This document shows, piece after piece, positions 1 to 11,876 of a stretch of DNA of 64,000 nucleotides. A program made the translations under genes and the position numbers. The DNA comes from Craterostigma plantagineum (Eukaryota > Streptophyta > Magnoliopsida > Lamiales > Linderniaceae): the NCBI GenBank assembly GCA_027422505.1, contig JAPQWV010000002.1, positions 28,932,501 to 28,996,500 of the forward strand, given 5' to 3'. The first letter of the stretch is position 1; the number at the start of each line of letters is the position of its first letter. The notes beneath the pieces were generated by a model that saw only the letters and a list, made by a program, of their open reading frames with translations, was not told the DNA's origin and searched no databases.

Positions 1-123
1 TCTTTCTAATCTTCCAAATTCGCTACAACAGACAAGAAAAATGTTTTATAATTAATTACCTAGACTGTATTATCACATCTAGTGGAGTTTGTACTCATGA
101 ATTCACCTTCTTTTAACTCTTAC

Positions 124-3100
124 CTCTTTTCTGATTTCTGGGTTGCTTCAGAATACGAACCGTACTGAATCGGGACTGTGGTTAAGGTTTCACTTCCCGC
201 ATTTTGCGATGACCGAGGATTGCGTGGCTTCGAATTAGTTGCATGCGACTCCATTTTCTTTCTGTGGTTGAAGCTCCATCGAGCATTTTCGAACCACTTA
301 CGAACCTAATTTGCAGAAATCAAGGATTAGATTGCAAAGTAAAAATAACCACCTTGATCATGATATAGGTTGAAGCGTGTGCAAACCTGCTCAACTGTCA
401 TTCCCAGTTCTTTCGCCAGATTTTCCCTTACAGATTTTTCGGGGAGTTGGTTCTCAGTGAACGCTTCATAGAGTCGCTGAACCACACACAAAGTAACCAA
501 CCCATCATAAGAAAGTTCGCCGAAAAAATCGAGGCATAAACTGTCTCTAAGATCTTACGCATAGGTTTTGGACTTTTAAACTATATTCAACTTAAAAACT
601 ATAATCTTGAACGGGTACCTTTTTTGCAGCTTCACTGAACCGTTTCTGTGATCCTTTAGTAGCATTTTCCTGAGAATTTACGCTTTCTTTCGGTAGGTTT
701 TTACCCTCAGAGTTCACATCAGCCATTGGAGTCGACTTTTTCTCATTTTTGTCACGTTTTATTCGCCTTCTCTTCCGAGAGGTTCCATCTTCAAAATCCT
801 CATCGCTCGTATCAGAAGATAGATCACCATATGTTTCCTTTTAGACAAAAAAAATAATCTTAAGCCATAAGTAGGAAAATAAAGAACAGAATGAATCAAG
901 TATTTAGTAACACAGACCAGGTGTTGAAATATCTCAAGAAAGAATCAAGACAGCAACAAAATTAAACATCCTAAACAAAAATGTCAATGATATGACCAAA
1001 AAAGTAGAACTCACATCGTTCAACTTTTTGTAGTCCAAACAATCGACATGCCTTTTTGCTGCTAGAGGCTCACCACCGCTCTGCAAAAGGTATGATAGCT
1101 CATCTTTTAGTGATTTTCCATTCAACTTCATATCCATTTTACAGCCTTTATCTAATTTATCCTCTGATGTATGTGAGATGCTTCCTTGAATTTCTACTTC
1201 GTCCATAGAGGCATCTTTGAGTAGAGTGTCGAGGTCCTCTGAATCTGAAGAAAAATCAGAACTTGAACTATCGTCCTTTCTCTGGTCATGTGAATCTTTT
1301 TCAGAAGGATCGAAATCATCATCTTCTGAATCATCAGAAGGCAACCCAACATTATTTGCATTATTTGCGGGAGCGCTCAAGTTATCTGATGCAGAGAAGT
1401 AACTTGAATTATCAGAATTCGACGCATCTCCTTCAAGCACCTCGTGTTGGGCTTCTCAGGGTCGTAGTCACCATCTTCAGAATCAGAAGAAAGATCCCAA
1501 GACACCGTTATCAGGATTCTTTCCCAAAACAGCTTCGGGAAATATTTTCTGCGGTGACAGAGAGAATTTTTCAGCAACAAATATCAACAATTTTGTAATG
1601 GCATATGCATCTATTTAAACATAGTCCACCTCCCCAACTGTCGAGAACAGACAGCTTTTTTCCCTGGAAATCACTAAGCAAATCGATGCAATCAACTTTA
1701 CAATCACATCCAGGGCAAAGCCATCCTTCATCGCCCAAAGGAACTGGATTCAGAAGAGACGAAAAGTTTAAGCTACAATTAAATATATCGAAGCAATGAT
1801 GCGGAGATGAGGAGTTGTGTAGGGGGTATATTTTACTTTGTTCTTTTTAACAGAGGTGGTTCCAAGCAATACTGGTGAAATCCACGTTCGCACGATCCAT
1901 CACAAAGAATGATGTCATTGTCAAGTGTGACATCCTTGGAGCCACATTTTGCACAAAATATCTGCATCAAAGAGAGGGAGTGCTCAAAATTCATCTGATA
2001 GTATCGTATGAATGAATGGAAAAGAAGGGACTTGAAGCTAAAAGACGCATTACAATCAAGAAATCAGGTTACAAGAAATATGGAAGAATTCACCATTTGG
2101 GCGGTGATGTAATCATACGGGAAGTACAAACAGGATCTATCAGCAAAAATGGTAACCGTATGAATATTATGTCAATGCTACGACTCAATATAGATGTGCC
2201 TTATCTGCAACCACACATCGATAGAATAAAAAAAAAGCACAAGGTCCAATAGGACTCATCAGTTAAGCAACCAGGTAATAAACTCCCACTTCAGTAAGCT
2301 TCAGGACATGTGCTATATATCCAGTCTGTTTACTCCGATAAGTGGTTTAAGAATATGCAAAAATGCACCAACAGTTGTTTACTTCATCAAAGAAGTCCCA
2401 ATTTCAGGGCATTGAAAGGGGGAAAAACAGAGAAAAATAAAAAAAAAAATGTATCTTCTAGGTTATGCAAGAAGAGCACGATAAAGATGAAAAATACTAA
2501 TTGACAATAATATATGAAGAACCTCCATACATCTTCACTGTCAATCTCTCCTTTATCGTCAAATAGAACTTCTGGTATCTTTCCAAGATGGAGTGATTGG
2601 TCAAGTTGCTGAAATAGAGCGCGTATCTTCAACTTATAGCTTAATATGTGAGACTTTGCGCGCAGTAATTCCTTCTCTGGCTTTATTTTTTCTACGCTGC
2701 AAAAAGATTCCAAAGACTCAGCAAAGCAGCTGACCAATTAAATTATTTGCAATAACTTTTTTGGTGACAAATTATTCTAAAACCAATAATAATATTTCAA
2801 ACATGAATAATAACAACTAAACCTGATTCATGGGGCAATTAGAAATTATAATAAAATACTTCAAGAGAATTGTAATCCATATCTGAAAATTATGAACATA
2901 ACAAACCTTTGCCCTTTCCAGCCTTCAGCAGTATACGCATCAATCAAGTTCTGTTCAAACATGATCCTGTGCAATAAATATCCAAGAAGTTTTTTTGTTC
3001 GTGAGAACTCGTTATGTGGAGTGCCCCTCGCCTTCTTATTCTTTTGCCTCCTCTTTTTCTCTACCACAGTGCTTTCTTCTTTTACACTCTCATTAGCTTC

Positions 3101-3268
3101 AGGAGCCTTGGATTTTTCTCGTGATTTTGGACGCAATGCCCATGAACTTGTTACTTGACCATTGGATTTTCTTGGTAGCATTGAAGACCCTTTATCTTCC
3201 ACATTTGATTCGGTATTTTCATTACCAAGCGTTTTGTTACCATCCTCTTGGTTGCCCACTGAGCCCAT
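124..3268 (-). CDS. HAT3.1: HAT3.1-like PHD-finger homeodomain protein (partial, with frame breaks)
   Basis: Nuclear DNA/chromatin-binding protein of the plant PHD-homeodomain family. Exons on the minus strand, from homology and GT-AG sites: 2907-3268, 2531-2696, 1852-1961, 1630-1743, 1015-1548, 619-837, 387-476 and 124-305. The first exon carries the conserved pre-PHD block ending in GWKGQ. The exon at 1852-1961 starts the PHD finger (CAKC, ILCDGSC, FHQYC), which closes with WLCPGCDC in the next exon. Acidic Ser/Asp repeats follow, then the homeodomain with [10 protein letters not shown] and the helix-3 motif [11 protein letters not shown]. Frame problems: a GGGG run at 1632-1635 puts one exon junction one base out, and two opposite one-base shifts at about 1494-1500 and 1440-1446 bracket [13 protein letters not shown]. 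The last visible exon ends at a good donor (GAG|GTAAGA), so the 3' end probably lies left of the window. The start Met at 3268 is tentative because the frame stays open upstream. Family call is firm; whether the gene is functional is uncertain. Confidence 0.87.
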
Positions 3269-4205
3269 CGCTTCACCGTAATCTGTAATTATAGGTTCAA
3301 AATTCTCACTATGAGGCTGATCGTTTGGTATTCTAAATTTTCCCCACTTTACGTTTCCTCAACTGATTATACAAAATGCAGTATCTATTCGCCATCTCCG
3401 AATCCTGATAAATAAAAGCATGAAGCCCATAACTAAAGAAGTGGAAATTCATTACAATATACCCAACCCTAGAGTTACTAACGCAAGCTCACCAACAGGA
3501 TTTCATGTAGGAAAATAATAACATAGATATGAGAAGACAACTTTCAATCTGTACGTGCAAGTTCAAAAATCTCAACCAGCTAAAGCCAAACCGATAATCA
3601 ATTCCTAACCCAAATTGCATAGCCAACCTGCTTCGTCGAAAGAGAGAATCCACAAAGTTACGCCTGAGTAAAGCAAAAAATTCATCATACATTCCTCAAA
3701 AACGACATGGAAGGGCGAAACAATTACGCAATCGAATATACAAGGCTTAATCGAAAAGCAGAAAAACAAAAAAAGATGAGAAAACAAGAAAATAGAAGCT
3801 AATGGCCCACAGCAATTTGCTTACCCAAAAACACCAACGACAAACCGCCTCTAAAAATTTAGTATGTGTTGTGCTTAATGTGTGCCTGTGCGTGTCTCCG
3901 TTCCCCTTTTTGATTGATTTCTCTAAATCAGCCACGGATATTTGCCTCGCTCAAAGCACAACGCCAAAATTGTTTCTTGCTCGCTCATGGTGACCCGTCA
4001 AAAAGCTTGATTGGGCTTTTGGGTGCTGTGAAGAAACTGTAATGGGTTTAATTTCTATAATTCGGCTCATTCTTAGATATTCTCATTGGGCTTCACTAGT
4101 ATACCATTCTATTTTTATTCCATCCCCAATTATTCAATTCAAGCAATAAATAATTAATATCACTAGTTTTTTTTTTAAACCATGTATGTGACTTTATAAC
4201 TACTA
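3269..4205. other. Probable 5' leader and promoter of the HAT3.1-like gene
   Basis: No other gene is visible here. An acceptor-like site near 3408 (minus strand) and an open frame upstream of 3268 suggest a 5' UTR intron. GC and base composition are mixed up to about 4000, then the stretch becomes AT-rich. Promoter assignment is by position only. Confidence 0.35.
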
Positions 4206-5390
4206 CGGCTCGTTTGATTCACGTGTATGGGTATGTATGAGGTGGGTATGATAAAATTATGTGCGTTTGATATATATGTATAACTATACCTGCCTTGTGT
4301 TCTCATACACTTCTATTACAAGCAAACTATTTATCAGCCGTGTACCTACAAACCCACCCTGGAGGTGGGAATCTCAATACATGATATCTTAATACCAATT
4401 ATACCCCTCATTAAATATATCTATGCCCTATTGCGCCTCTATCTCCCTCCTGCATTCTCTCCAAAGCACTTGCCAAACGAAGGAAACAAAGCGCAGCTCT
4501 CTACCAACACGAAGCTCTTTTGTAGCGGCTCATCAAGAAACGTCTCCCAAGTCGTGTGAGCTGGTAGTTTCGAATTAGGCATTTTATTGTTGGATAGTGC
4601 GGTGAACTGGCAAGTGCAACTGGTATGTTCTTATTTAATATTCTTCCTTCCTTGCGTTGTAAGAATTTAATTTTTGATGGGTTATTTTGCCAAGATGTTG
4701 GATGAAGTTGAACTGTAGCTAATAATTGAATTTCTCTCACTATTGTGCAGTCTAGTTTATCGTTTCAGATTATTGGTTGAAAAGAAATTTGGTTGCGATT
4801 TTTATGATAAATGAGAATGATTCGTTCTTGGAATTATGTAAATGTCTGATTATAGATTGGATGGGCTTTTTTTGCCAATTGAAATCACCCGATTTTAACA
4901 AAATTTGCACAAAAGAGTTGCGTCAAACTCGTCAGAATTGGTTAACAGAGGTTTTGCTACTCAGGTAAGTTATGAGATTTGTTGTATTTCGCAGAGATAT
5001 GTGTCTACACGGAAGATGATGAAGGTGTACTCAGAGATATGCGTGCGTGTTTCCGCTGGTGAAAGATCCGGCAGTGTAATTGGATATAAATTTCTGCCAT
5101 TGATGACGAAGAGAAGCTGTAATTTGGGCAGATCGGACGAGTGACGATGATGAGAAGCTGTTGTATTTATAAACCTTTATTTAATAAAGGATAAAACTGT
5201 AATTTAAATATATTTAACAGATTTTATACACACCTCTAACTCACCAATCAAACACAATTTATATTATTACACAAATAATTAATACACACATATCAAACAT
5301 GTTAAATTCACTATCAACAAAATCCTTGTATAGCCATACACAAATAATTTATACCCATGTAATCCATAAACAAGGATATCAAACGAGCCC
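4206..5390. mobile_element. PIF/Harbinger-like non-autonomous element
   Basis: The left end GGCTCGTTTGAT (4207-4218) is matched as an inverted repeat by ATCAAACGAGCC at the right end (5378-5389). Both ends are flanked by CTA (4203-4205 and 5391-5393), consistent with a 3-bp target duplication. Subterminal sequence is also loosely inverted (GTATGGGTAT on the left, ATACCCATG on the right). The 1.2-kb interior has no transposase. GGC(C/T)CGTTTG-type ends with 3-bp duplications are typical of Tourist/PIF elements; assignment to that superfamily is an inference. Confidence 0.6.
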
Positions 5391-7643
5391 CTAGTAATGT
5401 AGCACATTCAATGCATGTGCTACTATCTATAGAATATTAAATAAATCTTTGAATATAATTTAAATAATGCGATTTTACTTTTGTTTAGTATTTTAACGAC
5501 AAATTGTAATTAAGATAATTTTGTGGTGCCATATAGACTTATAGTATGTAGATTAATAAATAACTTCAAATTTTATTCATTAATGACAAATGCTAAATAA
5601 CATGAAATTAACACACCACATAACAACTATTATGAGGTGCTCTTCCTTAATAAAATAAAGATAATATGAATTTATATTTAAGTTAATTTTTATAGGTGAA
5701 ATTATAATGCTAAGTTTACTTTCGTATTATTTTCTAGGAGTATAAAAAATTTTAAGAGGATGTAGTGGGTAAACTTAAAATCAAGGGTAAGTAAGTCTAG
5801 TGACTGACACACCAATCAATTTGAAAACAATTGTCATTACGGTCTCTGCCTTAATAAATAGAATGATGAAGTTAAAATTAGAGCCGTCACAATAAGAACC
5901 GACGTTACAATACAGAGAGACAGAGACGAGCGTCGTTAAAGATAATTCGATATGCAAGTCTTAAAACAACTACTAAAATAGTTAGGTTTCAATCAACATG
6001 TTCTAATCAAACTTTTGGAGGAATGTTGATCCCTTTACATAGAGCATGCATGCAGTAAGCAAGGCAATCTTTAAAATGAAATCACCATTGACCTTACCAA
6101 ACTCAGCCAAAGCTAAAATCATGACAATATCAACGGCAAAAGAAAAGGAGATCAAGATTATTCATTATTTAGCTTGATTTTAGCAACGTTAATGTCTAGT
6201 GTATTGGAAAATCATCGTTTAACCATGATGTTGAAGGGTATTCCTGTCATTATCAGTGCATGATTATGATTTCAAGAGATGAGGGTTGATGAGGTTAATG
6301 GACTATCTTTGAAAATTTTGCCTTTGTGTGTATTTCTTCTATGCTATCCTTGAAATATTATGTGACTTGTCTTGTGTTGAATTGAATGAGAGAGGCTAGC
6401 TGATTTGCTAAGTGTAATGTAAGACAGAGAGGGTTGATTAGTTTTGTCGTTAATTCCTTTTTAGCTGCTTTTTGCTCCCTATAAGAGCTTTTTGTCTTAC
6501 GTGTAAATCTTAAATACCTTGAAATATCAATTAGCATTGTGAATTGTGATTGGTTTGAAGAAGTTATGGTAGAAAAAAATGGGGGAAAATAATTTTATAA
6601 TGTTTTTCGTTTTCCTCAGTGAGGAACTAATTTTCCTTAGTACTAATTTCATTCATGTAACAATGAATTCCATTTCGCAAACCACGACACTTAGTTTTAT
6701 TCATGCATTCTCTTGTCTTTGGCAAGTCGTCTAAAATTCTTCCACGTTTTCTCTACCACTTCGCAGTGTTCGTCGTCTATGTTTCCAATTCATTGAAGTG
6801 TCATGTCCTTTAATTTAACCTGAGATTCTCTTACACATTTAACATATCTCATTGACATTAACCCCTTGAACTTGTAACGTTATATACGTGCCACGATGGT
6901 TAATAACGTCTTGTTAGAAGTCGACCGATAATAAGGTTCAATTCGACTTAGGAGAGGCATTGTGTGGAATATTTCATGACATGCAAAGAAAATAAGGTAA
7001 TATAGAAGTCAAATATCAACCATGACTAACCGACAATTACCGAAAATTAAGACATGTATAAGCTGGATTAAAAAGATAGGTAAATAACTTGATCGATTAG
7101 AGTTAATTTCCACTTATCATGTCTTTCATTAAATAAAGTTTTGTAAGTCGATTCTATGAGTGTAAAAGAATCTGATAGTATTCGACATCACGAGGTATCA
7201 TAGTACCCTTAATCATCATTCCATTGAGTAAAATAAAAAGACAAGGTAAGCAATCAGAATATTATTGATTTACTGCAGAGATAAGCAGATAAAAGAAGTA
7301 TTAAAACCGAAAAATAGAGGACGAAAATTAAGAAAAAAAAAGGTAAATAAAAAACCAAGTTATTTCAAATTTAAAATGTAGTAATTTATAAAAGGCAAAG
7401 ATTACCTGTTATTAACGTATACTCCTCGTATGGCATAAATATAGGGTTACGATCTGTACCCTTTCTTCTATATTCAAGCCGTAGTTATTTCATTTGACAC
7501 ATTCCCAAAATCAAGATATTTCGAGATTCCATATATATATCTCTAACAAACTCCAATAATAGTTTATATCTTCCTGAAAAATATTATATATGCATATATA
7601 TCTCAATTCTCAACCCTTCGAAAACCCCCATCAATAACTTTTC

Positions 7644-7646
<3 letters not shown>
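5391..7646. other. AT-rich intergenic region; no gene seen
   Basis: No recognisable coding exon, RNA gene or bounded element was found. The distal part, 7380-7646, presumably contains the Pumilio promoter and 5' UTR. Confidence 0.5.

Positions 7647-7687
<41 letters not shown>
7647..7687. repeat. (CT)n microsatellite in the 5' leader
   Basis: About 20 CT units end 11 bp upstream of the Pumilio ATG at 7699. Pyrimidine tracts of this type are common in plant 5' UTRs; length polymorphism is likely. Confidence 0.95.
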
Positions 7688-7692
<5 letters not shown>

Positions 7693-7698
7693 TAATCC

Positions 7699-9051
7699 AT
7701 GGAGAATAACAAGGAAGAAGGAGGTCGCCGTAGCCCCGCCGTCAACGGCGACCACACAGCGTCGTGTGAAGACTACATGAGAATCCTTCCCCCCGATGAA
7801 CTCGCCTTGTTTTTCGGAACAGGCCTATCAATTCAGCCGCCGACGAATACTGCCGCCGCCACCTCCGCCGCCGCCAATCTCCGCCTGAATAACAACCATC
7901 GTTTTCCCTATGGCTTTCCCATGGAATCGTCGTCTAATGGGCTCAACTTCTCACAAGCTGATCATCGCTTGAAGAGCGTAGCAGAAACCCTTGAAAACGG
8001 AAGCTTTATGTCCGGCGATAATATTGGGATAAACGACACAGCGCCGCCGTCATCGCTGCTCTACCATCCTCCGACGACGCCTGGGATTTATTTCTCCGAT
8101 CTCCAACGAATTAAGGCTCAGCTCGCCGCTAAATACCATATGGGAAGCTTCAATTCGATCGATAACAACCATAATCGTCACCCTTTAGCCCAATATCAGA
8201 ATATCTTCAATAATGATTTCGCTGCTACCAAACACTACAGCAATAGTTCTTTCGATCAGATGAACTATGGAAGTAACTATGGTGGATCATCTTCTGATCA
8301 CAATTTTGGAAACCCTAGCTCGTCTACAAGTCTGAACAAGAACGCTCTTGACTATGTGCCAATCAGTTATGCTTCTTACAGTCGCCGTAATGGAAGTCCT
8401 TCTAATAGGGCTGAAGGGAGTGGAGTTGGACGTTCTAACAATAAGGGTTCTTGGAACAATTCGTACGTAGACAAGAATCACTTTAATTTCACCTCCTTGG
8501 ATGCTTGGAAAGGGAATATTCGATTCTTGGGCCGAGGAACAAGAAGGATGTATGTTCTTGAATCAGAAGATCATAGAAGGAAATCCCATGGACTTCCACA
8601 CTATTTTCTCAGAGCTCAAGGATCACATCTTTGAGATAATGATAAACCCTTTGGCCAACCTTCAACTTTTCGGTCTTTTTTTCAAAGCTTGCGACGAATC
8701 ACAGCTCAATCAGCTGATTGCCGAACTTGTTCACGACGAGTCGAGGCTCGAAGGGATTTGCCTTGATGTGCAAGGGTATGTCGTATGTATATGGTTACCA
8801 ATTCGCCCTAAAAAAATTCAATCTTTAGGTGTCATTAAACTGTTTATGTCAGTGCTCATATCGCTTCTTGTCTTCTTCTTCGAACAGAATGAAAGCTATG
8901 AGGACTCTTATTCAGAACGCAGCGACTCCCTATCAGAAACACCACCTCGTTTGTGCCTTGGCAAATTTCGGAATCACTCTAATGAAGAGCGTAAGCGGAC
9001 ACAAAGTGATAGAAGAGTGCTTCAACTGCTTCTCCCACGAATACACTGAGG

Positions 9052-9087
<36 letters not shown>

Positions 9088-9878
9088 CATTTCCAAGGTT
9101 TATCGTCATCTCTAATGATTCATCATTAACTAGCTTTTTATTACAATACCATTCACACAGCAAATACTGGACATTGTGCCCAACCACTGCATGGAGCTCG
9201 CACTCAACAAAAGTGGATGCTGTTTGCTCCAAAACATCATAATCCCCGCCGCCCTAAGATCAAGAAAGGAACACATCATTGCAGAATTGGCTTCGAATTC
9301 AAATCATCCTCGCAGAAGATCCATTCGGGTATGTTGAAAGTGTGATTCTTTCCTACATTACAGACTTGGAACTCACTCTTGTTTTGTATCAGGAATTATG
9401 TGGTGCAAAATGTACTTGGTCTGAGGATTCCACGCCATACGTCTGAAGTCCTCCATTCGCTCAAGGGCTACTACGTTTCCCTGTCTATGAACAAGCAAGC
9501 GAGCAACGTTGTTGAGAGGTGCCTCGAAAACTCTTCGGAGGATCAAAGGGTCGGCATCGTAGCTGAGATTATGAAGAGTTCAATGTTTTCGAAATTCGTA
9601 AGGGATTCGTATGGGAACTACGTTGCACAGAAGATCTTGAAACTCTCTAAGGTACTGTTTTATATTTAGTTGCAGCAAATGACAAACTCAAACTGAAATT
9701 TCTTGTTGTCTGAAACAATGTAGGAGATATTCTTGCGGCATTTGTGGAAAAGGTTTTGGACGATCCGTTATTGCAGAGCCATATTCATGGCAAGAAGGTT
9801 TATGAAAAGGCTGTTCAGCTCGGTAGGCATTTGAAGTTACTACTACAAGTTATGCAAATGCGTCAGCAGAAGCACTAA
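7699..9878 (+). CDS. Pumilio-family (PUF) RNA-binding protein, divergent, with frame breaks
   Basis: PUF proteins bind 3' UTRs and control mRNA translation and decay in the cytoplasm. Exons: 7699-8775, 8888-9050, 9161-9328, 9393-9651 and 9724-9878. The N-terminal ~270 residues are low-complexity (Asn/Ser/Ala rich, starting MENNKEEGG), as is usual upstream of the PUF array. PUF repeats are visible as EEQEGCMFLNQK, NPLANLQLF, VSGHKVIEECF, NKSGCCLLQN, EDPFGNYVVQNVL, NKQASNVVERCLE and DSYGNYVAQKIL; the C-terminus ends in a Gln/Lys-rich tail. Frame breaks: the N-terminal frame must shift by one base near 8510-8516 to enter repeat 1, and another shift near 9295-9305 is needed to reach AEDPFGNYVV. 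The last intron also joins out of phase by one base. Repeat 2 has lost typical residues (NPLANLQLFG where NPFGNYLVQK is usual). It could be a decaying paralogue or an assembly with indels. Family call is firm. Confidence 0.85.
9051..9088. repeat. (TA)n(TG)n microsatellite in Pumilio intron 2
   Basis: A compound dinucleotide tract starts at the donor site and fills the first ~38 bases of the intron. Confidence 0.93.
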
Positions 9879-10621
9879 TGATAAGAGTATTATTGTTGTT
9901 CTAATAGTGTGTCGTTTTGTTCCTTGAGTCGTGTCGTTTATTGGGTTTGTTATATATTCTTGTGTTGTTTACTCGTTTGTGTTTGAGTGATGAGCCTTTA
10001 ACGATGTGGCTGGTGATTAGGGTTTTCGTTTGGCGTTGTCTGATTGTTGGTCGTATTATTTGTAGTTTCGGCTCTTTGTTTAAAATAATTTGGTGTTCGT
10101 CGTGATAATGATTAATTTTGGAGAAAACAAATTGTAGTCTCGATTTGTTCGATCAACGCTTTTGCAGATTTTGAAACTAGATTATTTTTTATTGGAAAAT
10201 TACTGTAATATAATCCGAGTAAATTAAAATTGGTGCATTGAGAGATCATGAATTTCTTGAGCAATATAAACTAGAGAATCCTGCCCGGAACTTTTACTTG
10301 GTTCTTGCAGGAGTTTTTAGACATATTTTTTAGAAGCACTTTATAATTAAGTTAATTATTGGATATTATCGAACACAACAATAACATTCCAGCAGAAATT
10401 CCACGAAAATTTGTCGCGTCACAAAGGAAAAAAAAACTGATGCTAGTGATACTAAAACGCAATTTTCAACGAGTTGTAAATCTCTCGACGGTTAATGCCG
10501 TCAAAAAATTTGAACATACAGTAAAAAATTTATAAATTAATACCAATGGGACTATTAAATTTGATTAATATATTAATATATCGATTAATATTTTATTAAA
10601 AAAGAAAATTTTGTAAATTCA
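9879..10621. other. Pumilio 3' flank; no gene seen
   Basis: The first few hundred bases are T/G-rich and probably 3' UTR. The rest is AT-rich without recognisable features. Confidence 0.45.
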
Positions 10622-10905
10622 ACTATTTTTTAGTAAAGAAAAATGCAGCCGAAGAAATACCATATAGGTATAATATTTTCTTCAAGAAAAACCATATAAG
10701 TATAATAATTTTCTACAAAAAAATGCACATAGAATATGGGCGCCGAAATATTACCATATAACTAAAATATTTTCTTCACGAAAAACCATATATAAGTATA
10801 ACATTGCTAGAAAAATATTATAGTTATATGGTTTTTCTTGAACAAAATATTATACATATACGGTATTTCTTCCGCGCCCATATTCTATGTGCATTTTTTG
10901 AACTG
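10622..10905. repeat. Inverted-repeat (hairpin) element with a partial duplicated arm
   Basis: The left arm at about 10711-10802 (ATGCACATAGAATATGGGCG, then ACCATATAACTAAAATATTTTCTTC) pairs with the right arm at about 10829-10900 (the reverse complement ends CGCCCATATTCTATGTGCAT). The inner arm is also present as a direct copy at 10629-10708 (ACCATATAGGTATAATATTTTCTTC). It resembles a MITE or foldback unit; no clear target duplication was found, so the superfamily is unknown. Confidence 0.65.
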
Positions 10906-11876
10906 CATCAGATGAGACATAAGTGATCTTCATATTACATGCAAATATACCGTATACACTATTTTTTCAATAATAACATTACTAATTTTATTTGTTGTAT
11001 GTTCTTCCAGATATGTGACAGTTGTTCATAGTAAAGGTTGTGAATATTTTGTATGTATAATATTTTAGCAAGTTGCCCATTATATTTAATTGTAATATTT
11101 TTATGAATATTATTTGATGAGACCTAATATTTATAAAGGAATTTTTGAAAAAGTATTATATTATTATTTTATTGAATTTTAATGTTATTTACGCATCCAG
11201 ACTACGAGATTTTATTATTTAGAGATATTATTAATTTATAAAGTGTCAATTGATAGAGGTTTTACTTTAAATGACCGAAATAGTTGAGGTTTTACTGTAA
11301 ATGACGGAAATAGTTGGACCGCGTTCTCTTCGAAATAAAATAAAGAGGTCATTTTATTATTTTTTTAAGAAAAAACATATTTCGAACGCATCCGAAAAAA
11401 TAGCGAACTCTTAAATATTTTTCCACATAGCTTGCAAAAGCTTCCGCCTGGGATTCCACCTAAAATTTAGAAAATATATCATGGAACTATTTCGCTGGGC
11501 TTTCCGTCGAAAAACGCAACCTTTTTTCGACAAGGTAAAAAATATAAATTAGCGCGATGAGTGTTTTAACATGACATAATATTAATTTAATTGGACCTAA
11601 TTAGAGTAGTTGATATTTTGACATAAGATGGAGTAGGGTGTCCTCTGTCACATTTTAAGAGGAGTTGGATTATACCCTAGGCAAAGTCAAGAACTTCGAA
11701 TTTTATGTGGGTTAGGGATGGATTTTGAGACGTTTTTCCACATGGGTAGCACAGAATCAATCCATATAATCAACGGTACAATACCTTACATAAACGTTAG
11801 AATTCTCCCTCGAACAAAATTTAGACAGATATTATATAATGCTACAGCAAATACTCAGAAAACCATACCACAAAGC
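10906..11876. other. AT-rich intergenic region with a short tandem duplication
   Basis: No gene seen. A ~30-bp unit (AGGTTTTACT-TAAATGAC-GAAATAGTTG) occurs twice in tandem at about 11256-11315. The right end is probably the 3' UTR of the minus-strand TXNDC9-like gene. Confidence 0.45.

Noticed and set aside
934..1598. Plus-strand open frames over the HAT3.1 acidic region
   Set aside because: They are antisense to the acidic Ser/Asp repeats of the minus-strand gene.
7647..9088. CT and TG microsatellites as possible CRISPR-like or regulatory repeats
   Set aside because: They are simple dinucleotide repeats without spacers.
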